Shown here piece by piece: positions 8,499-16,059 of a stretch of DNA of 64,000 bases. Source of the stretch: Planctomycetota bacterium (GTDB lineage Bacteria > Planctomycetota > PLA2); contig JAJFFF010000052.1 of assembly GCA_021776785.1 (NCBI GenBank), positions 124,001 to 188,000 on the forward strand, in the 5' to 3' direction. Positions within the stretch are counted from its first letter, which is position 1, and the number at the start of each line of letters is the position of its first letter. Below the pieces are notes generated by a model that did not search any database, had not been told where the DNA came from, and worked only from the letters and a program-made list of their open reading frames with translations. Position numbers and translations under genes: made by a program.

Positions 8499-9220
8499 AC
8501 GTGGACGTGTTAGCGATCGGGGCGCACCCCGACGATGTCGAGCTCGGGTGCGCGGGACTTCTGTTGTCGCTGCGCGCGCGCGGCTATCGGTTTGGGATCT
8601 TGGACCTCACCGCCGGCGAGAAAGGTTCGCGCGGCACCAAGGAAACGCGCCGGAAGGAAGCCAAGGCGGCCGCCGAGTTGCTCGGCGCCACGGCGCGCGA
8701 GTGCCTTGAGCTTCCAGACACACGCGTTGCGGTGACGGAAAGCGCGGTGCGCGCCATCGTGGAAAGGCTGCGTCGTTGGCGCCCCGCTCTCGTCGTTTCG
8801 ATGAGCCCCGATGACCACCATCCCGACCACGCGGCGTGCGCGCATTTGGTGGCGCGCGCGAGCTTTCTCGCCGCGCTCAAGAACTACGACGCCGAAGGCG
8901 AGCCGCACCGCGTGGCGCGCGTGATTCGGTACTCGCGCCACCCGTGGTTTGTGCCGAGCTTTGTGGTGGACATCACCGATCACGTCGAACAAAAGCTGGC
9001 CGCGATCGCGTGCTACGAGAGCCAGTTCACGCGGCGCGACGACACGGGCCCGAAGACGCCGATCAGCGCACCGGACTACGACGACGACCTTAAAGCGTAT
9101 TGGCGTCATCATGGAAGTGGCGTCGGGGCGCTGTACGCGGAGCCGTTCGCGATGGATGGGCCGCCGGCGCTCGTCGATCCGATCAAGGCGCTATGCCAGC
9201 AGCGGCGCGACGTCGATTGA
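8495..9220 (+). CDS. bshB: GlcNAc-malate deacetylase BshB1 (LmbE/PIG-L family)
   Basis: Removes the acetyl group of GlcNAc-malate, the second bacillithiol step. The 241-residue protein begins VDVLAIGAHPDDVELGCAG, where AHPDD supplies zinc ligands and the catalytic Asp. It also carries LDLTAGEKGSRGT, the DDHHPDHAA histidine cluster, and the ESQF segment of BshB1-type proteins. It starts with a GTG in a GTGA overlap with bshC and is followed by bshA after 35 bases. Related LmbE deacetylases act in mycothiol or antibiotic pathways, but the neighbours argue for BshB. Confidence 0.93.
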   Translation: MNVDVLAIGAHPDDVELGCAGLLLSLRARGYRFGILDLTAGEKGSRGTKETRRKEAKAAAELLGATARECLELPDTRVAVTESAVRAIVERLRRWRPALVVSMSPDDHHPDHAACAHLVARASFLAALKNYDAEGEPHRVARVIRYSRHPWFVPSFVVDITDHVEQKLAAIACYESQFTRRDDTGPKTPISAPDYDDDLKAYWRHHGSGVGALYAEPFAMDGPPALVDPIKALCQQRRDVD

Positions 9221-9243
9221 TCCCCATCCGCGCGTTCCGTTGG

Positions 9244-9249
9244 TAGTGT
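9244..9249 (+). promoter_or_regulatory. -10 box of a leaderless promoter for bshA
   Basis: TAGTGT ends 6 bases before the GTG at 9256, and no Shine-Dalgarno sequence is present. This would give bshA its own leaderless transcript in addition to read-through from bshB. No good -35 is seen. Confidence 0.4.
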
Positions 9250-9255
9250 GTGGCG

Positions 9256-10377
9256 GTGAAGATCGCGATCGCTTGCTACCCCACGTACGGCGGCTCCGGC
9301 GTAATTGCGACGGAGCTGGGCCTCGCACTTGCCGAGCGCGGTCACGAAATTCACTTCTTGTCCTATCAGTCGCCGCAGCGGCTCGCCGGCGAGAAGTTTT
9401 TGCCCAACGTTTTTTTCCACGAAGTGGAAGTTACGGCGTACCCGCTGTTTCGCTACCCGCCCTACGACTTGGCGCTCGCGTCGAAGTTAGTGGAAGTTGT
9501 CGAGACGTACGGCGTCGAGATTTTGCATGCGCACTACGCGGTGCCGCATGCGGTCTCGGCGGTGCTGGCGCGGGAAATGCTCGGCAACGGCGTCAAGGTG
9601 CTCACGACGCTGCACGGAACCGACGTCACGCTCGTTGGTCAGGACAAGAGCTACTTGCCGGCGACGCGTTACGGCATTCGCAAGTCCGATGGCGTAACGG
9701 CGGTCTCGAACGATCTCGCCGCGCAAACGCGGGCCCTGTGCATGGCGTGCGACATCGAAGTGATCTACAACTTCGTCGACACCGAGCGCTACCGCCCGCG
9801 ACCGTGCGAGGAGACGCGGGCGCACTTCGCGCAGGAGGGCGAGAAGGTTCTCTTGCACGTTTCGAATTTTCGGCCGGTGAAGCGCCCGGACGTCGTCGTC
9901 AAAATCTTTGCGCAAGTGGCCGCGGCGATGCCGTCCCGACTTTGGTTGGTCGGCGACGGGCCCGAGCTGGCGGGGGCCGAAGCGCTCGCTCGCGAGCTCG
10001 GCGTCGGCGATCGCGTTCATGCGCTGGGCCAGCGGCGCGCCATCGAGCAGATATTGCCGTGTGCCGATCTATTTTTGCTGCCGTCCGCGCAAGAAAGCTT
10101 TGGTTTGGCCGCGCTGGAGGCCATGGCCTGTGGGGTTCCCCCCGTCGCGAGCAACGTCGGCGGGCTGCCGGAAGTCGTCGAGGACGGAATCAGCGGCATT
10201 TTGGGGGACCCGGACCACGCGGACCTCCTGGCTTCGCGCGCCATCGAGCTCCTCCAGGACCAAAAAGCCTACCGTGCGATGGCCGCAGCGGCCCGACTAC
10301 GCGCCGTGGAGCATTTCGACCGATCCATATGGATTGGCCGCTATGAAGCGGCTTATCGGCGATTGCTCGAGAGCTGA
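9256..10377 (+). CDS. bshA: N-acetyl-alpha-D-glucosaminyl L-malate synthase BshA
   Basis: A GT4 glycosyltransferase that makes GlcNAc-malate from UDP-GlcNAc and malate, the first bacillithiol step. From this GTG the protein (373 residues) begins MKIAIACYPTYGGSGVIATELG, matching the BshA opening. It continues with HEIHFLSYQSPQR, LHAHYAVPHAVSA, LTTLHGTDVTLVGQDKSY, and the GT4 C-terminal ESFGLAALEAMACGVPPVASNVGGLPE, where E..G..ALEA binds the nucleotide sugar. An in-frame GTG at 9250 is an alternative start, but 9256 fits the family and the -10 spacing better. It ends the bsh group. A new unit begins with the sigma factor. Confidence 0.94.
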   Translation: MKIAIACYPTYGGSGVIATELGLALAERGHEIHFLSYQSPQRLAGEKFLPNVFFHEVEVTAYPLFRYPPYDLALASKLVEVVETYGVEILHAHYAVPHAVSAVLAREMLGNGVKVLTTLHGTDVTLVGQDKSYLPATRYGIRKSDGVTAVSNDLAAQTRALCMACDIEVIYNFVDTERYRPRPCEETRAHFAQEGEKVLLHVSNFRPVKRPDVVVKIFAQVAAAMPSRLWLVGDGPELAGAEALARELGVGDRVHALGQRRAIEQILPCADLFLLPSAQESFGLAALEAMACGVPPVASNVGGLPEVVEDGISGILGDPDHADLLASRAIELLQDQKAYRAMAAAARLRAVEHFDRSIWIGRYEAAYRRLLES

Positions 10378-10455
10378 AATCTCGCGTTCTTTGGGGACGC
10401 GCTCAAGGCTCATGGGTCCTCTTCCGAAAAAAGGAACCTAGCGGAGGTACCCGCG

Positions 10456-11322
10456 GTGGCTGTTGCCGTCTCGGGGACCAAACAACGGGAGGGTAGCACC
10501 ATCGAAGACCGAGCGTCGTTGAACGCGTATCTGCGCGAGATCAACCGAGTTTCGCTCCTCACAGCGGATGAGGAGAAGGAGCTGGCGTATCGGATTCACG
10601 ATGGTGATCTCGAGGCGCGCGAGCACATGATCCGGGCGAATCTCCGCTTGGTCGTGTCGATCGCAAAGAACTACTCCGGCCGCGGGCTCACGCTGATGGA
10701 CCTCATCGAAGAGGGCAACATCGGATTGATGCGCGCTGTCGAGAAGTTCGATCCCGCCGAAGAGACGCGGTTTTCCACGTACGCAACGTGGTGGATCAAG
10801 CAAGGCATCCGGCGCGCGCTCGTCAACACGGTGAAGACGGTGCGCATCCCGTCTTACCTAGTCGAAGTGATTACGCGCCTGCGCCACAAGAAAGTCGAAC
10901 TCGAGCAGGACCTGGGTCGCAAGCCGACCTTGGAAGAGCTGGCCAAGGGCCTCGACATCGATCCAGACAACATGCGCGTGCTGAAGCGTGCGCTGAAGGC
11001 CGAGAAGACCGGAAGCGGAACGGTGAGCCTCGATGCTATGCCGACCGCCCACGAGACAATCGTCGATGAATCGATGCAGCGTCCCGAGGAGTTGTTTTTC
11101 CGGCGCTACGATCTCGACAAGATCGATGAGTTGCTGGATGGCGTTTCCGAACGCGAAGCGATGATCCTACGTTTGCGCTTTGGACTCGACGCCGAGATCA
11201 AGGAGCCGATGACGCTCAAAGAAATCGGCAAGCGGATCGGGCTCACGCGTGAGCGTGTGCGCCAGATCGAGGCTGAGGCGCTGCGCCGGCTCCATCGAAT
11301 CATGAGTTCTTCCACCTTCTAA
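10456..11322 (+). CDS. RNA polymerase sigma-70 factor, RpoD/SigA family
   Basis: A 288-residue sigma factor with regions 1.2 to 4.2 but no region 1.1. Landmarks are [19 protein letters not shown] (1.2), [38 protein letters not shown] and [17 protein letters not shown] (2.1-2.4), [10 protein letters not shown] and [12 protein letters not shown] (3), and [26 protein letters not shown] (4.2 helix-turn-helix). GGAGG at 10443-10447 lies 8 bases before the GTG. Region 2 is canonical enough for a primary or group 2 sigma that reads TANNNT-type -10 boxes. The short N-terminus leaves open which. The gene stands alone, and its stop codon lies inside the left arm of a long inverted repeat. Confidence 0.93.
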   Translation: MAVAVSGTKQREGSTIEDRASLNAYLREINRVSLLTADEEKELAYRIHDGDLEAREHMIRANLRLVVSIAKNYSGRGLTLMDLIEEGNIGLMRAVEKFDPAEETRFSTYATWWIKQGIRRALVNTVKTVRIPSYLVEVITRLRHKKVELEQDLGRKPTLEELAKGLDIDPDNMRVLKRALKAEKTGSGTVSLDAMPTAHETIVDESMQRPEELFFRRYDLDKIDELLDGVSEREAMILRLRFGLDAEIKEPMTLKEIGKRIGLTRERVRQIEAEALRRLHRIMSSSTF

Positions 11323-11537
11323 CGCCAGCGGGGCGTGGCTTGGGTTCTGGGGGGCCCAGGTTGCCGAGCTCTTCGTCTCTCCTCGTCGACCCCTTCCTCT
11401 TCGTTCCTCGATCTCGACAACCTGGACTCCCCCAGAAGCGCTTGTCGTGATTTTTGCGTGTTGTTGTGACGCGCGTGTTGGACTTGGTTCGCGCGTGCCT
11501 TCCCGCTTCTCCCAAGCCACACCCCGCTGACGTTAGA
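11318..11537. repeat. 220-base inverted-repeat element, possible structured RNA or MITE-like element
   Basis: The arms 11318-11344 and 11511-11537 are 27 bases each and complementary at 25 positions. Both exceptions are C opposite A on the plus strand, which become G-U wobbles in a minus-strand RNA. A second nested pair, 11345-11363 with 11418-11437, forms about 17 further base pairs around a small internal loop and abuts the outer stem. The remaining 73 bases (11438-11510) contain an ACGCGCG/CGCGCGT mini-hairpin. The left arm includes the TAA of the sigma gene. I see no protein with recognisable features here. It could be a non-coding RNA, a large processing or terminator structure, or a miniature inverted-repeat element. 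Confidence 0.65.
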
Positions 11538-11595
11538 GCATTCGTGTTTCCATCGGTCGCGCGCTGATTGCTGGGCTCTTCGTCTCCCCTCGTCG
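11368..11595 (+). repeat. Direct repeat of 21 bases, inside and just outside the structured element
   Basis: GCTCTTCGTCTCTCCTCGTC begins at 11368, and the near-identical GCTCTTCGTCTCCCCTCGTC begins at 11575. They match at 20 of 21 positions, 207 bases apart. The first copy lies in the apical loop of the 11318-11537 element and the second just beyond its right arm. This hints at duplication or pairing exchange within the same non-coding stretch (11323-11656). Confidence 0.6.
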
Positions 11596-11644
11596 TTCGA
11601 TTGCGTGTGGGCTTGCATTGCGGCCGGGTTGCTCGGGTTGGCGG

Positions 11645-11650
11645 TATGCT
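11645..11650 (+). promoter_or_regulatory. -10 box of a leaderless promoter
   Basis: TATGCT ends 6 bases before the ATG at 11657. The GGGG between them is the only purine run and is too close to serve as a normal ribosome binding site. Confidence 0.4.
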
Positions 11651-11656
11651 GGGGCG

Positions 11657-12778
11657 ATGGCTGCGCTCTTTCTTTTTTTGACTTGTGCGGCGCCTTCTTA
11701 CGACTCGTTTGATGCCCCGCTCGATTCGGCGCGCTGGTATGTCGGCACCGCCGGTGTTCCCAAGCGCGGCGCCCTCAAGCTGGGCCGCGACGGCTGGATT
11801 GTCGCGCGCGGCCTCGAGCCCGGCGGCTGCGAGTCCGTGACCATTCGATTTCGCCACAAAGGCGGTGCGCTTGTCGTTTCGTTTCACGAAGCGGCCGAAC
11901 CGCTCTCGTCGTCGCGCGGCCCCGAACTCGTCATTGAGCGCGGTCCTGGCGACCGCTTGCTGCAGGTCACCAAGAGCGGTGCGTCGTTGGACGGAAAGCC
12001 CGTCGCCTGGAGCGGCGCGCTCTCTGAAACCTTTCGCATCGCGGCGCGCAAGGGCGCGGTCGAAATCAACGCGGTGGAAGTGACGCCGCGTGCGGGCGAT
12101 CCCAAGCCTTTGCGCGGGTTGGACAAACGCACCGTGTGGCGCAAGACGACGCCGCTGCGCCATCGCATCGAGAAACGGTCGTTTCAGCGCGTTTCGCTCA
12201 CGATTTGGGATTGCGATGTCTGCTTTCTACTCGAGCGCGGCGAACCCGCGTTCGCTGTGCTGCGCGGCAAAGAGAAGGGCGCCCCCGCGCTTGCGGCGCT
12301 GGTTACCGGTGGAACGGCGCGCGCGCTCACGCGCACGGCCGGCACGCATCCGCTTGCGCAACGAGACTGGGCGGACGAACGCGGCAACATGAAGCCCGCG
12401 GCGTACCAAGCGTACCTGCGCGACGAGTACGCGGCGTTCGCGTTGATTCAACAGGCGCAACGCGCGCTCAACGCGTCGTTGCCGCGCCAAGACTTAAAGC
12501 CCCTGGTTGCCCTTGCGGTGATTCGGCACACGCCGAACACGCGCGCCGCGATCGCGCTGGCGCAAACGCAAAAAGCGACGAAGGCGCTCAAGCTGCTGCA
12601 GAAACATCTTCCCAAGGGCACCTCGTTGGAGCGCGGCGCGCCCGACGCCGTGCGCCGCGCGGCCGGGCGCGCCGCCGCGGAGCTCTTGGGAGAACTTCCG
12701 CCCGAGTGGAAGGGGTTTAACCCCCAGCCCATGGGGATCTTTACGACGATCGAACAAGCGAAAGATCTCTGCAAGTGA
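11657..12778 (+). CDS. Secreted protein of unknown function
   Basis: I do not recognise this 373-residue protein. It starts with a short hydrophobic signal (AALFLFLTCAAPSYDSFDAP), so it is probably exported. Residues about 20-160 read like a beta-sandwich of the concanavalin/laminin-G-like kind (FDAPLDSARWYVG, WIVARGLEPGGCESVTIRF, GALVVSFHEAA). The later part is helical with Ala-rich stretches (AYLRDEYAAFALIQQAQRALN, IALAQTQKATKALKLLQKHL). Cysteines at CDVC and near the C-terminus could bind metal or form a disulphide. Its stop overlaps the GTG of hemW (GTGA), so it is co-transcribed with that gene, but no functional link is evident. Confidence 0.75.
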   Translation: MAALFLFLTCAAPSYDSFDAPLDSARWYVGTAGVPKRGALKLGRDGWIVARGLEPGGCESVTIRFRHKGGALVVSFHEAAEPLSSSRGPELVIERGPGDRLLQVTKSGASLDGKPVAWSGALSETFRIAARKGAVEINAVEVTPRAGDPKPLRGLDKRTVWRKTTPLRHRIEKRSFQRVSLTIWDCDVCFLLERGEPAFAVLRGKEKGAPALAALVTGGTARALTRTAGTHPLAQRDWADERGNMKPAAYQAYLRDEYAAFALIQQAQRALNASLPRQDLKPLVALAVIRHTPNTRAAIALAQTQKATKALKLLQKHLPKGTSLERGAPDAVRRAAGRAAAELLGELPPEWKGFNPQPMGIFTTIEQAKDLCK

Positions 12779-13956
12779 CGCCGCGTCGTCTCGACAACGA
12801 TCGGTCTGCGGTTGCCGCGATCCATCGACAGCAACAAGCCGAGCCGTCGCTCTACGTACACATTCCGTTTTGCGAAACGAAGTGTCCGTACTGCGACTTT
12901 AACTCGTACCGCGTGGCCGGGCGCGACGTGGACGGCTACCTTTCCGCGCTCGCACGCGAGATGGATCAGCGCGGCGTACCGCGTAACCCCCCCACCCTTT
13001 TTCTCGGGGGCGGCACACCCACCGTCGTGGAGCCGGATACGCTGGCGCGTTACTTAGACGACATCTTGGGTCGGATTCAACCCGACCCGACGCGCGAGTT
13101 CACGGTCGAGGCCAACCCCGGCTCGCTCACGCGGGAAAAAATTGCAGTGCTTAAGGAGCGTGGCGTCACGCGCCTAAGCCTGGGCGCGCAGTCGTTTTTC
13201 GATCACCACCTCGCCACGTTGGGGCGCGTGCACGCCGCCCGTGACATCGAGGAGGCGTACGCCTGGGCGCGCGACGGCGGGATTCCGGAAGTGAATCTGG
13301 ACTTCATCTACGCGGTGCCAAAAATGACGCTGCGCGAGTGGAACGAGACTCTGGCGCGCGCTGTTTCGTGGGCGCCCGATCATCTCTCGTGTTACGCCCT
13401 AACGTTCGAGCCGGGCACCGAGTTTTTCACCAAGCGTCGCGCGGGACGGATGCGTTCCATCGACGAGGGGCTTGAGCTCGCCATGTTTCGTCTCACCCAC
13501 CGTCGTCTCGACCACGCGGGGTACAAGCGCTACGAGATATCGAACTTCGCGCCGGCGGGGTATGAGTGCAAACACAACCTCGGGTATTGGCGCAACCGAC
13601 CGTACGCCGGGTTCGGCGCGGGCGCGGTGAGCTACCTCGACGGCGAACGGCTCAGCAACGAGCGCGGCCTCGCCCGCTACGCGACAAGCGTTGGCGAGCA
13701 TGGCCACGCGGTCGTCGAGCGCGAAGCGCTAACGACCGAAGACGCCGCGCGCGAAATGGTCGTGTTGGGGTTGCGCACGCAACACGGCGTCGATCTTGCG
13801 GAGGTCGATGCGCGCTACGGAATCTCCACTCGTGCGCTCTTTCAACAAACCATCGACAAACTTGTGGCGGGCGACTTGATCACCGACACCGATCGATTGC
13901 GGTTAGCGCGCCGCGGCTGGCGCCTCGCGGACGGAATCTCCGCCGAATTCGTGTAG
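12775..13956 (+). CDS. hemW: Radical SAM heme chaperone HemW
   Basis: A HemN-like radical SAM protein thought to bind and deliver heme. The 393-residue protein has the cluster motif C33-x3-C37-x2-C40 in HIPFCETKCPYCDFNS, then LFLGGGTPT, FTVEANPGSLT, RLSLGAQSF, NLDFIYAVP, and the ISNFAPAGYECKHNLGYW segment typical of HemW. It lacks the extra N-terminal residues and second-SAM features of true HemN, so the older label of oxygen-independent coproporphyrinogen oxidase is unlikely. The GTG start overlaps the preceding stop. It is convergent with the phosphoesterase gene at 14028. Confidence 0.92.
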   Translation: MTPRRLDNDRSAVAAIHRQQQAEPSLYVHIPFCETKCPYCDFNSYRVAGRDVDGYLSALAREMDQRGVPRNPPTLFLGGGTPTVVEPDTLARYLDDILGRIQPDPTREFTVEANPGSLTREKIAVLKERGVTRLSLGAQSFFDHHLATLGRVHAARDIEEAYAWARDGGIPEVNLDFIYAVPKMTLREWNETLARAVSWAPDHLSCYALTFEPGTEFFTKRRAGRMRSIDEGLELAMFRLTHRRLDHAGYKRYEISNFAPAGYECKHNLGYWRNRPYAGFGAGAVSYLDGERLSNERGLARYATSVGEHGHAVVEREALTTEDAAREMVVLGLRTQHGVDLAEVDARYGISTRALFQQTIDKLVAGDLITDTDRLRLARRGWRLADGISAEFV

Positions 13957-14000
13957 GGCTGAGCCCACTTCTGGTTCGCCGCCGCCCCCGTAGCCCGCAC

Positions 14001-14022
14001 TGTCGCCTTATTTATTGCGACA
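14001..14022. terminator. Small hairpin between convergent genes
   Basis: TGTCGC at 14001-14006 pairs with GCGACA at 14017-14022 around a 10-base AT-rich loop, in the 71-base gap between hemW and the convergent phosphoesterase gene. There is no T-tract, so terminator activity is uncertain. Confidence 0.3.
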
Positions 14023-14027
14023 AACGG

Positions 14028-14756
14028 TCACTTTCCGAGGCGGAGCCGCTGTCCGAGGATCTTGGGAAGACCCTCCTTGTCGATCGCGGCGATGGCAGCC
14101 TCGATGTCATAAGGGACGCGCTTGATCGAGATGGTCTGCGCGTCGGTGTCGTAGACGGCGAACGCAGCGTCGGGGTTTTCGTCGCGCGGCTGGCCGACGC
14201 TGCCGACGTTCACTAAGACCTTCTCTTTGTCCGCGACGCTGATCTCGGTCTCCATCGTCCAGCTCACGATGCCATTCATGAGGTAGAAGACGATCGGGAT
14301 GTGGCTGTGCCCGACAAAGCCGCACTGCGACTCCATCTCCTGCAGACTTAGATGCGCGTCATATTGCGTTTGGATGTAATCAAACGCATGCGGATCATAA
14401 ATAGTGGCATGCGAGAGAGTTACAAGCGGATCAATCACGCGCACCAGCGGCATCGCGCGGAGATATTCCAGGTCCTCGTCCGCGAGCGCGTTTTGCGTCC
14501 ACACGACGGCGGACTTTGCATAGGAGTTGAAAAACTCGAGGTTGAGTTTGCCGCACACTGCGAAGTCGTGATTGCCCGCGACGATTTCGTCGCAGAGCTC
14601 GCGGCAGCGATCCATGCACTGCTTTGGATACGCGCCGTACCCGACCAGGTCACCTGTGCACAAATACGAGTCGATAGACTCACTTTCGTAAGCGGTGAGC
14701 ACTGCCTCGAGGGCGTGAAGGTTGCCGTGGATGTCGCCGAAAATGCCGTAGCGCAA
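14028..14756 (-). CDS. Metallophosphoesterase (calcineurin-like)
   Basis: A 242-residue binuclear-metal phosphoesterase. The metal-binding motifs are in order: GDIHGN (D8, H10), CTGDLVGYG, AGNHDFAV, LSHATI, and VGHSHIP near the end, followed by NVGSVGQPRD, which is typical of the YfcE/DUF-type family. It starts with TTG at 14756, because the protein then begins exactly at the RYGIFGDIHG strand, and it directly follows the permease gene (3-base gap), so both are likely one transcript. Substrate unknown; a cyclic-nucleotide or phosphoprotein phosphatase are both possible. A second paralogue lies at 47913. Confidence 0.88.
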   Translation of the reverse strand: MRYGIFGDIHGNLHALEAVLTAYESESIDSYLCTGDLVGYGAYPKQCMDRCRELCDEIVAGNHDFAVCGKLNLEFFNSYAKSAVVWTQNALADEDLEYLRAMPLVRVIDPLVTLSHATIYDPHAFDYIQTQYDAHLSLQEMESQCGFVGHSHIPIVFYLMNGIVSWTMETEISVADKEKVLVNVGSVGQPRDENPDAAFAVYDTDAQTISIKRVPYDIEAAIAAIDKEGLPKILGQRLRLGK

Positions 14757-14759
14757 GTC

Positions 14760-15461
14760 TTAGCCCTCGCGTCGCGTAGGTGCGCGTAACGATAGCGCCA
14801 GAAAACCGAGCGACAAGAAGAACAACGCGAACAGTCCCGTGTAAAGGAATAGAGTTCCGATAGCAGGAGACCCTCCAGCCTCAAGGCCAAACACTGCGAA
14901 GTCCGGCAAGTACGCTTGTCGTCCCGCGACGCTACCCGCGACGAAGACGCCAAGTACCAAGATCGGCGCAAACACCCTTGATGCAACAGCAGAACTAAAT
15001 AACGCGACAGCGTGGAGCAAAACGATCATCGCAAGCGCGCGGGCGACACCGGCGATGAGCGGGGTGAGCGCCGGCGTCACGGTCGGCCCAATCGGCAGGT
15101 AGAGGAGCGCGGCGCTGACCAAAGCGACAAACACCGCGAGCACCGTCACCGCCGCCGAAACGCCGAAGAAACGGCCCAGCAGGTAGCGCGTACGGTTGAG
15201 CGGCTGGGCCAGGAGCAGCCCCATGGTCCCTCGCTCGTAGTCCTTGCGGATGAGCGCGGCGCCGACGATCGCCGCGTGGGCGATTCCGGCCAAAAATACC
15301 GACGAGATAACGAGATGCGTCGCCGCGGCCTCGTCGTCACCGAACGAAAACATGGCGAAAACCCGTGAGATCACGCCCAGCACCCCCACCGCGACGACCA
15401 AGACAATCGGGAGGGGGCGGCGCCAGCATTCGCGAAATGTAGTTTGGACGAGAGCCCACAT
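14760..15461 (-). CDS. ABC-2-type transporter permease
   Basis: A 233-residue membrane protein with about six hydrophobic segments (PIVLVVAVGVLGVISRVFAMF; LVISSVFLAGIAHAAIVGAAL; SAAVTVLAVFVALVSAALLYL; LAMIVLLHAVALFSSAV; FAPILVLGVFVAGSV; TLFLYTGLFALFFLSLGFLAL). The first cytoplasmic region RKDYERGTMGLLLAQPLNRTRYLLGRF is characteristic of ABC-2 permeases that report active-site remodelling proteins such as NosY/CcmB-like families. The ATG at 15461 follows a TACAAT box at leaderless spacing. No ATPase gene is adjacent, so the partner must lie elsewhere. The phosphoesterase gene follows immediately. Confidence 0.8.
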   Translation of the reverse strand: MWALVQTTFRECWRRPLPIVLVVAVGVLGVISRVFAMFSFGDDEAAATHLVISSVFLAGIAHAAIVGAALIRKDYERGTMGLLLAQPLNRTRYLLGRFFGVSAAVTVLAVFVALVSAALLYLPIGPTVTPALTPLIAGVARALAMIVLLHAVALFSSAVASRVFAPILVLGVFVAGSVAGRQAYLPDFAVFGLEAGGSPAIGTLFLYTGLFALFFLSLGFLALSLRAPTRREG

Positions 15462-15470
15462 GGATGCTGG

Positions 15471-15476
15471 ATTGTA
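15471..15476 (-). promoter_or_regulatory. -10 box of a leaderless promoter for the permease gene
   Basis: On the minus strand TACAAT ends 9 bases before the ATG at 15461. No ribosome binding site is seen, which supports this start over one 99 bases upstream. Confidence 0.45.
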
Positions 15477-15602
15477 GGGCCTGGCTGCCCTATCGTCGCC
15501 TTGGGGAGCGGGGAGAGTGGGACTACTAGATATCGCAGGACAATCGGAATAGACCCCCATGTGCTGGATCCTCCGGAGCGAGCCGCGCCGCAGCCCGGGT
15601 GA

Positions 15603-15618
15603 TGTTCCACGTGGAACG
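15603..15618. promoter_or_regulatory. parS: parS centromere-like site 1
   Basis: TGTTCCACGTGGAACG matches the ParB-binding consensus TGTTNCACGTGAAACA closely. It is a perfect inverted repeat except at the outermost base. It lies 440 bases upstream of parB. Confidence 0.85.
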
Positions 15619-15694
15619 TGTTCCGAACTCCCTCGTGTCGTGGACGGCGCAACTGCGGACGTGCTTGATCGCCCCGGGTGTCGGCTCGGCTCAT

Positions 15695-15710
15695 GGTTCC
15701 ACGTGGAACA
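15695..15710. promoter_or_regulatory. parS: parS centromere-like site 2
   Basis: GGTTCCACGTGGAACA is a second parS palindrome 92 bases from the first and shares its GTTCCACGTGGAAC core. Paired parS sites beside parB and near oriC are typical of chromosomal segregation loci. Confidence 0.85.
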
Positions 15711-15991
15711 GTGCGATCAAGGTGGGGCGAATCTAGTGGCTGGAGCGCTGGATTCCTCCAGGTCGAGGAGGGTCGAAGCCGCCGTACCGTTCATGCGGCC
15801 GCGTTGCCGCGCTGTCCGGGCGGTGACGTGGCGCCGTGCAGCTTCGCGCTCCGCGGAGGCTCGAAAGCCCTGGGGCCCTGGGGCTCTGGGGCTCGGGGAG
15901 GCTCGATTCGCGAATCCCCGTTTTACCTCGGTCTTGGCGACGCATCCGGGCACGGTAGGATTGGGCCTCGTTACCGCTCGCCGGAACGGGG

Positions 15992-16019
15992 TTGGCCGGT
16001 CCGTTATCCCGGGTACAGT
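15992..16019 (+). promoter_or_regulatory. Candidate sigma-70 promoter of parB
   Basis: TTGGCC at 15992-15997 and TACAGT at 16014-16019 are separated by 16 bases. The expected transcript has a leader of about 35 bases containing the parB ribosome binding site. Confidence 0.35.
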
Positions 16020-16059
16020 AGGACAATTCCAATACCAGCACGAGATGTAGGAGTTCACT

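Larger units (their letters stand above)
15477..15991. other. Non-coding divergent region carrying the parS sites
   Basis: About 500 bases between the leftward permease and rightward parB. Overlapping open frames exist on both strands, but none resembles ParA or any family I know, and they have no start signals. The recognised contents are the two parS palindromes, with a GC-rich remainder that includes runs such as GGGGCCCTGGGGCTCTGGGG at about 15870-15890. Confidence 0.6.

Noticed and set aside
11318-11537. Structured element as tmRNA, RNase P RNA, SRP RNA or a riboswitch
   Set aside because: I find none of the conserved cores of these RNAs (for example the SRP GGAAG/AGCA loop or RNase P GAGGAAAGUCC). 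6S RNA would show a central bubble within one long hairpin, which the 73-base one-sided bulge does not match well.
15559-16050. Open frames of 147-163 codons in the parB upstream region as a possible ParA
   Set aside because: None has a deviant Walker motif, and they have no start signals. The parS sites lie inside them, which fits a non-coding region.
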